From: Diphasiastrum complanatum
Lineage: Eukaryota; Streptophyta; Lycopodiopsida; Lycopodiales; Lycopodiaceae
Length of the DNA stretch: 64,000 nt
Direction of reading: 5' to 3'
NCBI GenBank assembly: GCA_029204225.1
Contig: CM055107.1
Location: 17,394,809-17,458,808, forward strand
Each line of letters opens with the position of its first letter. Position 1 is the first letter of the stretch. Of this stretch, positions 13,105 to 25,496 are shown one piece after another. The position numbers were made by a program, and so were the translations under genes. The notes beneath the pieces were generated by a model, which was not told where the DNA came from, searched no databases, and was given only the letters and a program-made list of their open reading frames with translations.

Positions 13105-13337
13105 AACCTAAGAACATCATCCTACTGTGTCATATATTAGTTCCAATGGAAGACTTTAAGAACATCATCCTTTTATGTTATATAGATTATGATGGAAAAT
13201 TTGAAGTCATCCATACTCCAATGAGTTTGTCCCAAAAGCTCTCGAAACTCAATAAGGTACCAAAAGAGCTGCCCATCAGCATATTCCAAAGCTTCCAGAG
13301 CCTCTATGCTACCACATGATCATATATTTGACCGGGG
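13105..13337 (+). repeat. Direct repeat, copy 1
   Basis: Starts AACCTAAGAACATCATCC and ends ...CTACCACATGATCAT...GACCGGGG. Closely matches 13845-14022. This copy also repeats the AAGAACATCATCCT phrase twice within its first 60 nt, which accounts for its extra length. Confidence 0.8.
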
Positions 13338-13844
13338 CACCTGCAAGCTATTTACAAAATAGAATGTTAGTTTGTATATCTACGTCTTAGAAGCCCGTTC
13401 CGACCACTGTTCCGGAACGTACTGGCTCGGAACAATTTAGTGTAGGTTAAAAAAAAAAAGATTAAAGACCCTGCTGGTCCACTCGTTTAGACGCTCGTTG
13501 CATTGTAAACATATAAGACCAGTCGTTTGTGGGGATGTGAGCAACTCTTCTAGATGGGGTGGTTGTGGAAGAAGGCGCCATGGTTGCAGCTGGAGCTCTT
13601 GTATCTCAAAACACGCGTGTCCTATCTGACAAGTATTTACAGTCCTGAAACTTGATACTTGTTAACAAATTGACGTGACAGATTGATCTCTATTTGCATG
13701 ATTTACAATAGGATCTTGCATTTGCAATTTACCATTCTTTATAAGATACACACATCTAGAATCGTGTGTTTACCTGCCAAAACTGGTAAGAGGTTCTGCC
13801 ATTGTAGATAAATGTTAGCTCATAAATGCCTACATCTCGCATTC

Positions 13845-14022
13845 AACCTAAGAACATCATCCTATTATGTTATATAAGTATCGATGGAAATTTTGAATCC
13901 ATACTTCACTGAGTTTGTCCCGGAAGCTCTCAAAACTCAGTAAGGTACCAAAGCAGCTGCCCATCAGCATATTCCAAAGTTTCAAGCTTCTATGCTACCA
14001 CATGATCATTTATTTGACGGGG
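13845..14022 (+). repeat. Direct repeat, copy 2
   Basis: Second copy of the 13105-13337 unit, about 740 bp downstream. Shared blocks include TGAGTTTGTCCC, CAGCTGCCCATCAGCATATT or GAGCTGCCCATCAGC, and CTATGCTACCACATGATCAT. The family is unknown, probably a non-autonomous dispersed repeat or LTR part. Confidence 0.8.
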
Positions 14023-15020
14023 GTCTTGCCCCAACAGCTAATGGTGCAATGTTGATAATGAGGTTGCCAAGTGCCAAAACAACAACATCGAAAGCCTTCC
14101 CCTACTCTACTCAAAACATAGTCAATGCTTGTCAACGTGCAAAAAGCTTTGATTGAGTAGACGAAGATGCACAAGCTCGATATTGTATTGTACGAGTGTC
14201 GGAAAAGGTATCAATAAGCTTGCAGTGGCTTCTTCAACGAGTTGTCAGCTATTAAATTCAAACAGAAGAGCAGAAACCACTGTTCGCCCCCGAAGAACCT
14301 CAAAAAACATAAACCTAAAGATCAATGAAGGATCCATATGGGGGTATTATAGTCTCCTGGAGCCTCCAAACCGTATCAGAAGACCTGTCACCAACTTAAA
14401 ATTGACGGGTCCTTGACCCGATAGTTGAAATTCCAAGTTAGGCCCAAAGGCAATAGATCTGGATTTCAGGGGTCCACAAATAACTAATGAGGCCCAAATC
14501 AACAATAATAGGGGTCTAGTTACCAATAATGTCTAGGATTTTCTGCCCTACAAAAACAAATCCTATTTGCTGGAGTCTTATCCTTAAATAGCTGCAAAAA
14601 AGCACCATCTTAATCCTCCAACATTGGAGTGTAAGAAAAAAAATCAAAAGGCTCTCATGTGGCTCTAATTCCCATTGGAGCAAATGTTTCACTCAATGTC
14701 ATCGCCATCCATGTTAAAGATACAAATAAAGAGTAGCAATGGGTAAGAATGGAGATATGTGACTCTTGTCCAATACACATTTCAGCATCGCAGACCTCAC
14801 CATGACAAGTGATAGCTGGCAGCCAGCAAACATGAGAGATATCATAAACTAAGGGATTGGTTCCTTAATGTCATTAGACTAGTTCCTTAAGAATCACACG
14901 AGGACCACAATAATGAGAAGCTAGATCCTCAATATCAGCCTGTTCTTTAAAGTTTATGTTGAGCAAGGCAAGTGGAAGATGGGCATACTTCATTTTTCAT
15001 TCTGAGGTCAGAACTGAAAT
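14023..15020. other. Unassigned region
   Basis: Contains a short frame at 14153-14416 with no recognisable domain and no clear transposon signature before the polypurine tract at 15021. Confidence 0.35.
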
Positions 15021-15306
15021 AAGGGGGGAAGAATGTTATGTCCCTGAATATGTATAGTTGGGTATTAGGCCTAAACCCTTAACCTGAAATAGTCCACATG
15101 TACCTATTTGGTTAAGGCATTGCCTTATGCGAGAGCGGTTGTGGAAGCATTGTTCCACATACGAACGAAGAACGCACTATCAAAATTTGTAAACTATGAT
15201 GACCACATACCAATATAAGGACTCTACTGAAGTAACAACCAAAACTTTAATAATTGCCCAAATTAAGAGATAGACAAATTATAATGACAAGTGATTCAAG
15301 GTGTAA
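15021..15306 (+). repeat. Possible LTR start after a polypurine tract
   Basis: AAGGGGGGAAGAA (15021-15033) is followed by TGTTATGTCCCTG, the usual layout of a retroelement PPT and 3' LTR start. The sequence is interrupted at 15307-15314 by the target duplication of the hAT element and may resume after 20682. No coding part upstream confirms the element type. Confidence 0.4.
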
Positions 15307-15436
15307 CAACTGAGCAAGGTTGCATCGAACCGCCTCTCACGGTTCAAACCATTGAATCGTTCGGACCCGGTTCGAACCGTCTGCTGGCCCTATTTCCTAT
15401 TTCCGATTTCCAAACGGGACCCAAGTCTATTCGCAC

Positions 15437-15438
<2 letters not shown>

Positions 15439-15481
<43 letters not shown>

Positions 15482-15581
15482 GGGGGGCGGGGGGTGTTGT
15501 GAAGGTGTGTGTGTGTGCATTTGCCATTGAGATTGTGTGTGCACTGTGTGTGTGAGAGAGAGAAAGAAAATGGTGTGTGAT

Positions 15582-15617
<36 letters not shown>

Positions 15618-15665
15618 TGATTGTGTGATATTGTGTGTGTGTGTGAGAGAGAGTGATTGTGTGAT

Positions 15666-15701
<36 letters not shown>

Positions 15702-15703
15702 GA
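15439..15703. repeat. Compound (GA)n / (GT)n microsatellite in the hAT 5' region
   Basis: A 38-nt GA run is followed by G-rich sequence and four separate GT runs interspersed with GTGATTGTGTGATATT units. That larger unit itself repeats about three times. Lies between the left end and the first transposase exon. Confidence 0.9.
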
Positions 15704-15778
15704 TGTGTGTGCCCTTGCATGCGTGCTCCTGACACGCTACTCACTCCTATTGCATCGGAGGAGGTTGGCCCTTCGAGG

Positions 15779-18700
15779 ATGGGGCCTAGACCGAGAGGTA
15801 AACATTCAACTCTAAGACTCTTACACTTCAAAGTTCAAACATTGATCAAGTTTTAAGTTTTAACTCACATGATACATCAAGTCTGAAGTTTCAAGTTCAA
15901 CGATTATTGATGATTTGATCATCTAATTTCTAAATTTGTATTGTTTTTGGCAGATCGAGATGCAGTCACGGCGACACAGCCAGAGGCCACAATGTCACGC
16001 CCCTCAGTTGCCATCTGCTCACCCCTCGCTTCCCATGGCTCAGAGGACAGAGCTACAGATGAGGCAGGGCCTAGTACCCAGCCTGACCCACCTTCTGGTG
16101 CGGGATCCTCAACACCACCTCCAGCCGTGACCATACCAACACCACATCAGGCATTTGAGAGAGAGGGAGAGGGAGAGGTAGACAGGGCCGCACTACACAG
16201 CTGGGGGGTAGGGACTACTATGTGTCCACCTTCGCTCCCAAAGCCATTGCAGAGACAAAGGTTGCAGTTTCGACAATTGTTCTACACCTACAATCTACCA
16301 TTTCATCTGGCTAGGACCCCGGCATGGAGGACGGCGATGAGTGCAGTGAGTGTGATTGGGCAACCTGAGGACGAAGGGGCTTATTGATGAGCGAGCTTCT
16401 GTTGACCAGAAGCTAGAGCCTCTCAGCCAAGTACGTACTACTATCCTTTTAACTTTATGCACTCTAAACTTTAAAGACTCTATGTAGTATGATGATTGAT
16501 CATGATTCATTGATATGTAGTATGTACTATGTACTACTTGCCATGAAATTTGAATTACGATTATGGATCTTGTCTTGTACATCACTGCAATGTGAGTCGT
16601 GACTTGTCACCTGTGAACTAGGTATGGTTGCACCATCATATCTGATGGTTGGAGCGATACGAGGAGGCGCCACATATTGAATATCCTGGTATCTTCATGC
16701 ATGGGGACGATGTTTCTTAGATCCATCGACACCTCTGGGGAGGCAGTCACGGGCGAGTACATGTTCTCACACATTCGAGCTGCCATTGAGGAGGTGGGAC
16801 CACAACACGTTGTACAGGTATATATATTATACATATTACTATAATGGTAATTTTTAAATGTCAATGTTGAAAGTTGCATTGTATGGTTGATGAATAATGA
16901 ATTATGGTTCACTTGAATTCGGAATTCCAAACTTCAAAGTCATGCACATTGCATTGTATGGTTGTAACTTGTGCAGGTGGTCACAGACAATGCGTCAAAC
17001 TGCGTCTCCATGGGTAGGCTCGTCAATGAGACCTACCCCCACATCTTTTGGACACCTTGTGCTGCACACTGCCCGGACTTGTTGGTCGAGGATGTGGCCA
17101 AAATTCCATGGATTGTGGAGGTGGTACGTACCGCACAGTCCTTGGTGAGATTCGTCACCAAGAGACCCAGGGTCCTGGCCATGTTCAAGAGACAGTCCAC
17201 CTTGGATGTCTTGAGACCTGCCCCCACCAGGTATGCAAGTTGCAAATCAAATTTGAGTGCGCTTCTGTTGGTAAGTATTTACTGTTCAGTGTTTAGTAAC
17301 TAGTTACAAGTACAACTTACTAGTAGCTAAGTAATGGCTATTGTAGTTAGAAGTTAGAACTTAGTAGTAACTAGTTACTAGTTTGTAACTTTGCGAGCAC
17401 CTCAGCACTGAATGTTCAAAACTTCAATGTAGTATGTAACTAGGTCCTACTCTTGAATGTTCAATGCAAATTGCAATGCATCATATTTCATGGCACATAC
17501 ACGTACTGTGTTGTCAGGACTCAGAAGTTAGACCTTGTCACTTGTGCCTTGTGCAGGTTTGCATTTATGTTCCTGGTCCTGGAACGACTGCTGGAAGTTC
17601 ATCAGGGCTTGAGGCAGATGGTTGTTGCCGTTGAGTGGGCGTAGTGGGGGCCATCACAGGAGCCTAGGAGTAAGAGATTCGAGCGGACCATTATGTATTC
17701 ATCATTTTGGGATGAGGCTCGATCCATTGTGGTGGGCCTACAGCCTATCTACACTGTCCTGCACCTTACAGATCGAGAGGGTTGCACATTGGGCCTCTTG
17801 TACGAGTTCATGGACAGGTTGGGCGAGCAATTGAGCCTTTGCACGACCATTAGCCCAGAGAGGTATATCGCTAAAGCCTGACACTTATTACTTAAGCCTT
17901 ACTAGTTAGTAGTTACTAGTACGAAGTTGGTACTAAGTTCTAACTTGAAACTTCTAAGTTGTAACTTGTAACTAATGTTTGAAATTTGAATCATGTTTGA
18001 AATCATTCTAATTTTTTGCAAGCTTGAGGAGGTCTAGCTCCTTTGGCAGAGCAGGTGGGAGTGGTTTCATAAGCCCCTGCATGCCATGGCCCACATACTC
18101 CATCCACTTTGGAGGAACGAGGAGCAGTTCACAGATAGGGAGCTCAGGGATGGCTGGAATGCCTATATCTCCCGAGTTTATCCTGATGTACTCGAGCAAG
18201 CTAACATGTTGGATGAGCTCCAGATTTTCAGGCATCTCCCTGGCCCGGCGCTTTTGAGAGATGGTAATAAACTTTTAACAAACCATGGTCCACCGTCCAT
18301 TTAAGTTTTTAACAATACAATTTAAACTTGAAACTTCACATTTAATCATATTGTTGGAACTTGGTTGCAATTTGAGTCTTGCTAGTACTAAGTTCTAACT
18401 GCCCCTTGAACTGTGATTCAGGCCAACTGCGTCTCGTGTCATGGTGGTCAAAGTTTGGGGTTGATGTCCCCAAATTGTGTCACCTTGCCATCAGGATTCT
18501 CTCACAGGACTGCACTGCAGTCTCTTGTGAGAGAAACTGGAGTGTCCATTCCCTGATTCACACGAAGAAGAGGAATTGACTCTCCTCTGCACAGTTGGAG
18601 AGGTTGGTGTACGTACATGGCAACCTGAGACTTTTGGGTAGACTCCAGACCACCCCAGAGCCTATCCAGGTAAGCCATAAATTATAATTTCTAACATGTT

Positions 18701-19504
18701 ATTCCAGTTGGCACTTACTGAGTTAGTAGATACTAAATAGATCGATCATCATAGTAGACTGTAGCTAAATTTTAACTTTTTTCGGCCCTTGTAATTTTGT
18801 CTTGACTCTTGATTTCAATGTATATTCAACATTGTGACATGTGCGTAGGTTAATCTTGATAAGATCGATGTGGCAAACGTTCCAGAGTTGCCACCGAGAG
18901 ACCAAGCAAATGAGGATGTGTACGCATTCCTCCATGAGGAGGCCATGCAGAGTGCAGGTGAGAAATTAGGATTTAGCTCTAGCCTCTAGGCTCTTAGAAG
19001 TTAGTACTTGCTATCAAGGTTGACAACTTGACGTTGCATGTGCCATGCTTCTGACTTGTCACTTCAGGCTTGCCGCTTGTCAGTTCAAAGTTGACAGTGT
19101 GTCACTTGTCTAAGGACTTGAATTAAATTTTCGAAGTTCGAACTAATTATTGTAATTTACTAATTTGCAGGCAATAATACGTTTGTCCCTCCTTGTGTGC
19201 AGGACCTGTCACTCGAGCAGAGCGCAGGAGGAGGGCAGGAGAGGGTAGCAGCTCCCGTGCTCACAGCCCGGATGCCCCTGACGACAAGTCTGAGTCTGAG
19301 GCATCATCAGGGTCAGAGTCCTCAGAGGAGGAGTATGTGGATGAGGAGTCCGAGGAGAATGGGGATGAGGATGAGGGGCATCATACCTCGACCTCCGATG
19401 AGGATTTCGCAGCTGCCACTCGAGAGACCATAGCAGGCTCCACAGCACCAGCGAGTAGGAGACTCAGGCGTAGGAGAGCTCAGAGTGCTCATTGTACATT
19501 GTAG
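15779..19504 (+). pseudogene. hAT transposase pseudogene, nine inferred exons
   Basis: Inferred exons: 15779-15797, 15954-16430, 16621-16817, 16977-17270, 17557-17862, 18023-18263, 18422-18669, 18849-18957, 19203-19504, nearly all with GT-AG borders. Domains in order: Pro/Ser-rich start, DUF659-type block (LFYTYNLPFHLARTPAWRTA; TIISDGWSDTRRRHILNILV; VVTDNASNCVSMGRL; IFWTPCAAHCPDLLVEDV), then the C-terminal dimerisation block (LAIRILSQDCTAVSCERNWS, HTKKRN), then a Ser/Glu/Asp-rich tail ending in Arg. In-frame stops at 17642 (TAG), 18035 (TAG) and 18577 (TGA), plus a frameshift near 16370, make it nonfunctional. No BED zinc finger was seen at the start. Confidence 0.85.
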
Positions 19505-20682
19505 ATTGTAGATATCACTAGATGAGCATTGACTCTTGAGCTATTTACACATCATGATTTATCATCAGAGCTGCGACATGTGACATGTCGCATGTGGCAT
19601 TACATTGGTGACCGGACTCATGAGGCACCTGGCATATGTATTTACAGTTTACTATTATGTTATGAATCATGATATATTATGGATTCTCATTTGGAATTTG
19701 TGATTCCTGAACTTAACTGTAGTCTATTAGTCGACTATCTAATTAGTAATCAGGAATATCAGGATTCAAGATTCAGTAGTTAGTAGTTACTAATGGTTTT
19801 ACAATTTTGATTGGTATTTAATGTATTATGCTAGTAGTTACAACTTACATATAGAATGTTCAATGTTCATTGTTGAATGATGAATCTAAGTGTCTAAACT
19901 AAAAATTTTTGGCTTTACTATTTAGCCTTTCTCAAACATTGTCATAACCTTCTTGTTTATTCTTTTAAGTTTTCTCTGATCTCGACATTGCAATTTGCAA
20001 ATAAGTTTGAACTTCAACTTTCAACTTTGAAACAAAATTACAATCTACAGTCCTGACTCCTACGGTCTAGACTCTACCTAGCTACCATTTAATATCCATA
20101 ATACATAATACATATCATTGTATCAGTAATCAGACTAGTCAGTGACTCAGTGGTCACTAGTTTGTAGTCACTGGTCAGTGGTCACTATTATAATTTATTA
20201 GGATTCAGCTCTGAGCTCAAGCCTCAAATTTCAGTTATACTCCTAATTTCTAAACCCTAAGTTCCAAGTTTGAAGTTTGAAGTGGCAAGTTCCAACTCCA
20301 AAGTCCAAACTCCACAGTCTCCTTAGCAAGCAGATCCTTGTACCCAGGATATGGTTACAACTTACAACTTACTGCAGTTCTCTTAAGACTTAAACTTGGG
20401 TCATTATTCTTTGATACAACAGGTCACAAGTCACAGGTCGCAAGAGATTTGATTATCCTGATTCCTAATATCTGTAAATTTAGAGGAAATTGTTTAGCTA
20501 TTAGGTATCTGTACAGTGAATATATCACTTATACATCAGATAAAATCATTTTTTTTTTAAATGGAAAAGACAGGTTCGAAACGTTTTCCGATTCAAACCT
20601 GGCCTGCCGATTCAAACCTCAAAGAATCGGTTCGAACCGGCCGGTCGACCTGTTCGAATCGGGGTGTAACCTTGCAACTGAG

Positions 20683-23400
20683 AGCCCTCTTGAATGCATG
20701 TGAAGCTCAGGCAATCACACTAGCCTACTCTCCTCCATCGTGCCCTTTGTTCTCCTCCTTCCTAGTTGTATTTGTCATGCCATTCTAAATAGCAAGAAGA
20801 ATTTGAGAGCAGGTATGAGTTCTCGAAACCTTGTGTGACATGTAAACATTCTAGACATTGTATGCTTCTTTGGAGGTGAGATCAAAGACGTCGAGTATAG
20901 CATCATATGACAGCTCGAGCCACTCGACACATTCTGAGATCACATACCCAAAGAGCACATCCTCGACATCCCACATCGAACGATAGTGACAGCGATCCAC
21001 TCTAAATATGCTTCCTGGGACTGCCCATATCACCTCCTTCGACAGGATTTTATGATGACGATGTTTTAGTATCATTACATTTTTGGGGTCATATGTCTTT
21101 AGATAAGTCATATGTTTTCCTTGGTTGTTTTTCTATATGCACTTATAATTTTGGAAATGGTTTAACGCTCTCGTAGTTTCATTATACACACTTGGCATGT
21201 ACTTCGTCTCATACGCCTTTTTTGGCATTTAACAGACAATGATGAAACTTCTTTCTTTCTTGTTACTCAATTGTTTCTTGTGCTTCCATTACCATGTAGT
21301 TCATTGTTTGTTCCCCCATCTCCTTAGTACATCAATTTTTCAAGGTTACATATATTTTTATGACTTTACTGAACCTCTTTCATACTAGACAAGTTATACT
21401 TCCTTACTTTCCCAATATCTATAGAAACCTATGGCTACTAAACAGATGTCCATTGAAACTAGCTACCAATCTCTCTCGCAAAGTTATTGGCGGCACCATG
21501 TACGTATTGTTTCATAATATGAAATTCAATAATCCTCAGTGTCCAGCAACTAGACAACAGTGTTTTCCAACAAGGGCTTCTCATGAAAAACAAACTTGAA
21601 TCTGCTCAACATCGAGGAGATACCGAACCTACTCATGATCAAATCTGCTGCAAGGTGCCTCACAATTTTCGGATTGCTACAGATGCAGCAGTAACTTATA
21701 GTAGATTTCTAATAATCTTTCACAGTTGTTTAGCTTGAAAACTACTATTTCCCCTGAAAATGCCTTTCTACAAATCAATATTTCAGTTCATAAATTCTTG
21801 TAACCAACTGTATCAGCCTGCCTATGAGTTTTTCAACATGTTAGAGAGGCATGAATCTTCATATATGTGACCCATAGATATCCACAAGTCACATATGTAG
21901 AAACTTTGCTATGCAACTAGATGAAAATCTATCATGACCATTTTCTCTTCTTGCTCTTAGATTTCTTTTTATCCTCACATGACCTGGACCTTTTCCAGTT
22001 TTCTTCTATGCTTGAAAAGCAATGAATGATCAGTATAATGCTTGTGTACACAAGCTACTCTATGCCTGCCTCAAAATGATAACAAAGATCTGTTATGTTG
22101 CCAAGATCACAAATATTAGGCATACCAAGATTGCCAAGGCTGTGCATGCTAAAGTAACAAATATTTTGGATCATCCTTCTAATCTTCTAGTCGATGCTAA
22201 TCTTATATCTAATGAGGCTCAACACTTTATTATGGATATGTGTGTCCTTAAAGGATGATTCACTAATTCTCATGCTGGCTGATTCTGACGAATCCCCAAG
22301 ATGCTCGGCCAAAGCTACCCAAGAGCACCTCTCACCTTAGACCGAGGAATTCTCTGAGAAGATGAGACGAACGAAGACTGTGAGCCGAAAAATGCTAGTT
22401 AGGAATGACAAGCAAGAACTGTGTAAGCCTCATGGTGAATCCCGGAAGATGGAATGACCATGTAGGAACTAGTATTTCTAGGCAAAGTAATAAATGCAAG
22501 TAGACCCCTCTTAAAGAAAGTAGAGTGAGCCACCTTTTGATGGTGACCTCTAGTGGAGAGCATAATTCCACTTGTAATTTGTGTAATGTGGAAATGCCAC
22601 CTAAGGAGCTCCCTTGCTTATTTAAGAGACTCCCTCTTTGAGAAGAGGAGCTTTTTGTGAAATGTACCTACTCCATGCTGAATTGAGAAGAGCCTCCATG
22701 AGTTTTGGTGCATCCATTGAGCTCCTTGATCATGCTTGTTTCTTGAGTGATGCATTCATGATCTTGCCCTTCCCTCCTTTTGTGTGGTTGTGGATAGTAG
22801 AGTGGATTAGTTTTCCTGCTTTCCTAGAGTGGATTAGATTTCATTTCTTGTTTGTGGATTAATGTAGGAATCAGCATTCAGGTAAACTAAATAGGCTGGG
22901 TTTGTGATATAATGCTTGCATATCCCCTTACAACCCTGTTCTTGATGTTCTTGGGATGTCCAAGAATCAAAAGACTGGTAGGTTTCTTGATTCTTGGACT
23001 TCTAAAATGCTGTAGAATAGCTTCTTGTTTCTCGTTTTGTGGATTTATGCAAGAGTTAAATGTTTAGGATCTGATTGTAACTTGTTTTATCAACATTAGA
23101 GTAGGATTTCATGACATTGCAATCTTTCTTCATGCTGATTTCTTGGTTGAATGCCTGACCTGCATGTTTGGTAGATGAACATGTGATTTCAGTTCAAGAG
23201 TGACTGCCCTGAGTTGTCCTCTAACAGGCAGGACATAATACTACAACGATAACCAATCTCCTTTGCCTGAGCTTGGGCTCTGAAACAAGATAGATAATCT
23301 AAAACAAGTGCCCACAGTTTCTGCTGACAGGCAGAGCACAAACACAACCTATAAGTAAGAAGAAAATAACCAGTAATTAGATCCTCCCAAGCAGAGGATC
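20683..23400. other. Unassigned region downstream of the hAT element
   Basis: A minus-strand frame at 21111-20851 (VIWAVPGSIFRVDRCHY, SMWDVEDVLFGYVISECVEW) looks mildly coding-like but is not recognised. 22260-22900 has an LTR-like look (TTATTTAAGAG near 22617, then a mid-density region), without PPT or PBS to confirm. The remainder shows only short random frames. Confidence 0.35.
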
Positions 23401-25320
23401 TGTTAACATTTGGCGCCTGTTGCTGCTTGAACAAACACATTATAAATCTGTAATCGCTGCAATACTGCCTATGCTCAGATTCCGGGCTACAATCTCTCCA
23501 TCTTTGCACAACTCTGAGTTCTACAGAGCATGTCACACTCTGTGTTTTGCAACATTTTTGGCCTTCCCTGTTGCTAACTCTATAGTCTGATCTTTGCAAC
23601 GACCTGCAAAGCCAAACTCCACCTGCACAAACACTCTACACTACATCTGCTAACATGCATTTCACCTCACCCTGATCTCAAAACGACCACAATAACACCT
23701 GTAAACACACACCCTACTATCGATCTATTCACCACGGCATTTCCAGAAACACCAGAGCCACCCTGCAGATGCCACGCTCTCCTCCATCGCTATCTTCTAG
23801 AGCACCTAAACCACGCCCCCATGCCACCCTCTCCTTCACAAGCCCCAGACCTTCACGCTCCCTTCCCTTCTGATCTCGATCGAGCCAGCAGGCACTCAGT
23901 TCTCAAGCGAGCCAGAGGGCTCTGAAATTTCGACTGAGTCACGAGATCAACGTCTCGACCCAACACTTCTCGAACGAGGAAGACACTTAGATCTCGACCG
24001 ACTGCCATTCACTCAAATCTCGACCGCATCAAATTTCCTCAAAACTCGACCGAATCGCATTTTAAAATCTCGACCGACGGGCTTGCTTGCAATCTCAACC
24101 AAAAAGTTTGCTTGGAATCTCGACCGACGGGTTGCTTGCATTCTCAACCGACGGGTTTGCTTGCAATCTCGACCGACGCGTTCGCTTGAAGTCTCAACCG
24201 ACGAAAACATTTGGCGCATGTTGCTGCTTGCACTCCACACATCATCAAACTATACCAGTTGTAACGATACCCAAATCAGATCCATAACACACGAGCACAT
24301 ATGTACATCTGACACATACCGTCAGTCCCGTTCTTGACCATCCACATAAGTGCTACCACAATTCTCACCAGTCTGACGATCATTTGTTGCAGCAAGCATC
24401 CACACTTCCCTCTTCAAACCTTCAACCAGCACCCTCACGGCCTACACCTCCTTCAAACTTGCGAAACACACACCCTGCAACATACTCCACACACTACCCA
24501 CACATACCTCCTGCAACCAACGCCTTACCTTCATCCCTCGCACATCTGCAGAAGCCCCGTCTTCCTTCATCGACATCTTCACAACCACCAGACCCTAGCC
24601 CCACGCCGCCTTCTTCTTCACGAGCACCTGCCCAAAGCCTCCTCTCCTTGATAGATCCTCCCACACGGACCTTCACGCTCCATTCCCTTCATCAAGATCT
24701 CAGCCGAGTCCCCTGCACACCATCTCGACCGAGACTGAGGACTCCATCAGGTTTCAATACCATCTCGACCGATTGTTATTCATTCCCAATCTCCAACGGG
24801 TCTCCATTGCATCTTGACCAAGCCAACAGTTGCTCAGACTTCGACCTCGCCAGCACGCGCTCAGATTTCGATCGGAACCTGCACTGAGTAACTCGACCGA
24901 TGCCCTCCATCACCATCTCCACTGAAGCACTTCGTCACCATCTCGACCGACACCCTCCATCACCATCTCCACCGACACCCTCCGTCACCCTCTCGACCGA
25001 CGCCCTTCGTTACCCTCTCCGTTACCATCTCGACCGACGCCATCCGTCGCCATCCGGACCGACGACAGCAGTTGCTCAGACTTCGACCTCTCCAGCACGC
25101 GCTCAGATTTCGATCGGGTCCTGCACTGAGTAACTCGACCGATGCCCTCCATCACCATCTCCACTGAAGCACTTCGTCACCATCTCGACCGACACCCTCC
25201 GTCACCATCTCCACCGACACCCTCCGTCACCCTCTCGACCGACGCCCTTCGTTACCCTCTCCGTTACCATCTCGACCGACGCCATCCGTCACCATCTGGA
25301 CCGACGACACTTTTTCTTGA
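23400..25320. repeat. Nested tandem repeat block built on TCTCGACCGA
   Basis: The word TCTCGACCGA occurs at least twelve times between 23990 and 25280. At a larger scale, landmarks recur about 0.8 kb apart: AACATTTGGCGC at 23405 and 24206, CTTCACGCTC at 23851 and 24671. At an intermediate scale, 24827-25068 is followed by a near-identical copy at 25069-25310 (242 bp). Short Pro/Ser/Thr-rich frames come from the low-complexity composition and are not credible genes. Probably LTR or untranslated parts of a retroelement that have expanded. Confidence 0.75.
24827..25310. repeat. Tandem duplication, two 242-bp units
   Basis: Unit 1 is 24827-25068 and unit 2 is 25069-25310. Both start CAGTTGCTCAGACTTCGACC and run through TCGATCGG..., ACTGAGTAACTCGACCGATG and four or five CTCCATCACC-like phrases. 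Only a handful of differences are visible, so the duplication is recent. Confidence 0.88.
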
Positions 25321-25496
25321 TCAGACCATCAGTTTTTTTTTCACGTTTTTCGTCAAAGCCTTCGGGTTTTTCGCCAAAACCTTCGGGTTTTTCTCTAGTG
25401 CCTTCTGGATTTTTTCGCTTTTTTCCACCACCCAAGACCTTGGCTTTCTCACTTTTTCCACCGCCCTAGACTGTCGCATTTTTTGGACAAAGTTAG

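Larger units (their letters stand above)
15315..20674 (+). mobile_element. Full-length hAT transposon with 8-bp target duplication
   Basis: The left end CAAGGTTGCATCGAACCG and the right end (...CGGGGTGTAACCTTG) form imperfect terminal inverted repeats of the CAAGGTTRCA type. Both sides carry the identical octamer CAACTGAG (15307-15314 and 20675-20682), the 8-bp target duplication expected of hAT elements. Next to the ends lie many copies of self-complementary GGTTCGAACC-like words. The body carries a split hAT transposase on the plus strand (15779-19504). The long flank 19505-20570 is AT-rich and noncoding. Total length 5,360 bp. Confidence 0.92.

Noticed and set aside
15291-15831. Arg/Glu- or His/Thr-repeat peptides over the microsatellite
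   Set aside because: Pure translation of GA and GT repeats.
23189-23599. 136-residue minus-strand ORF rich in Cys
   Set aside because: No recognisable family, no splice or codon signal, and its upstream end overlaps the repeated TTTGGCGC unit.
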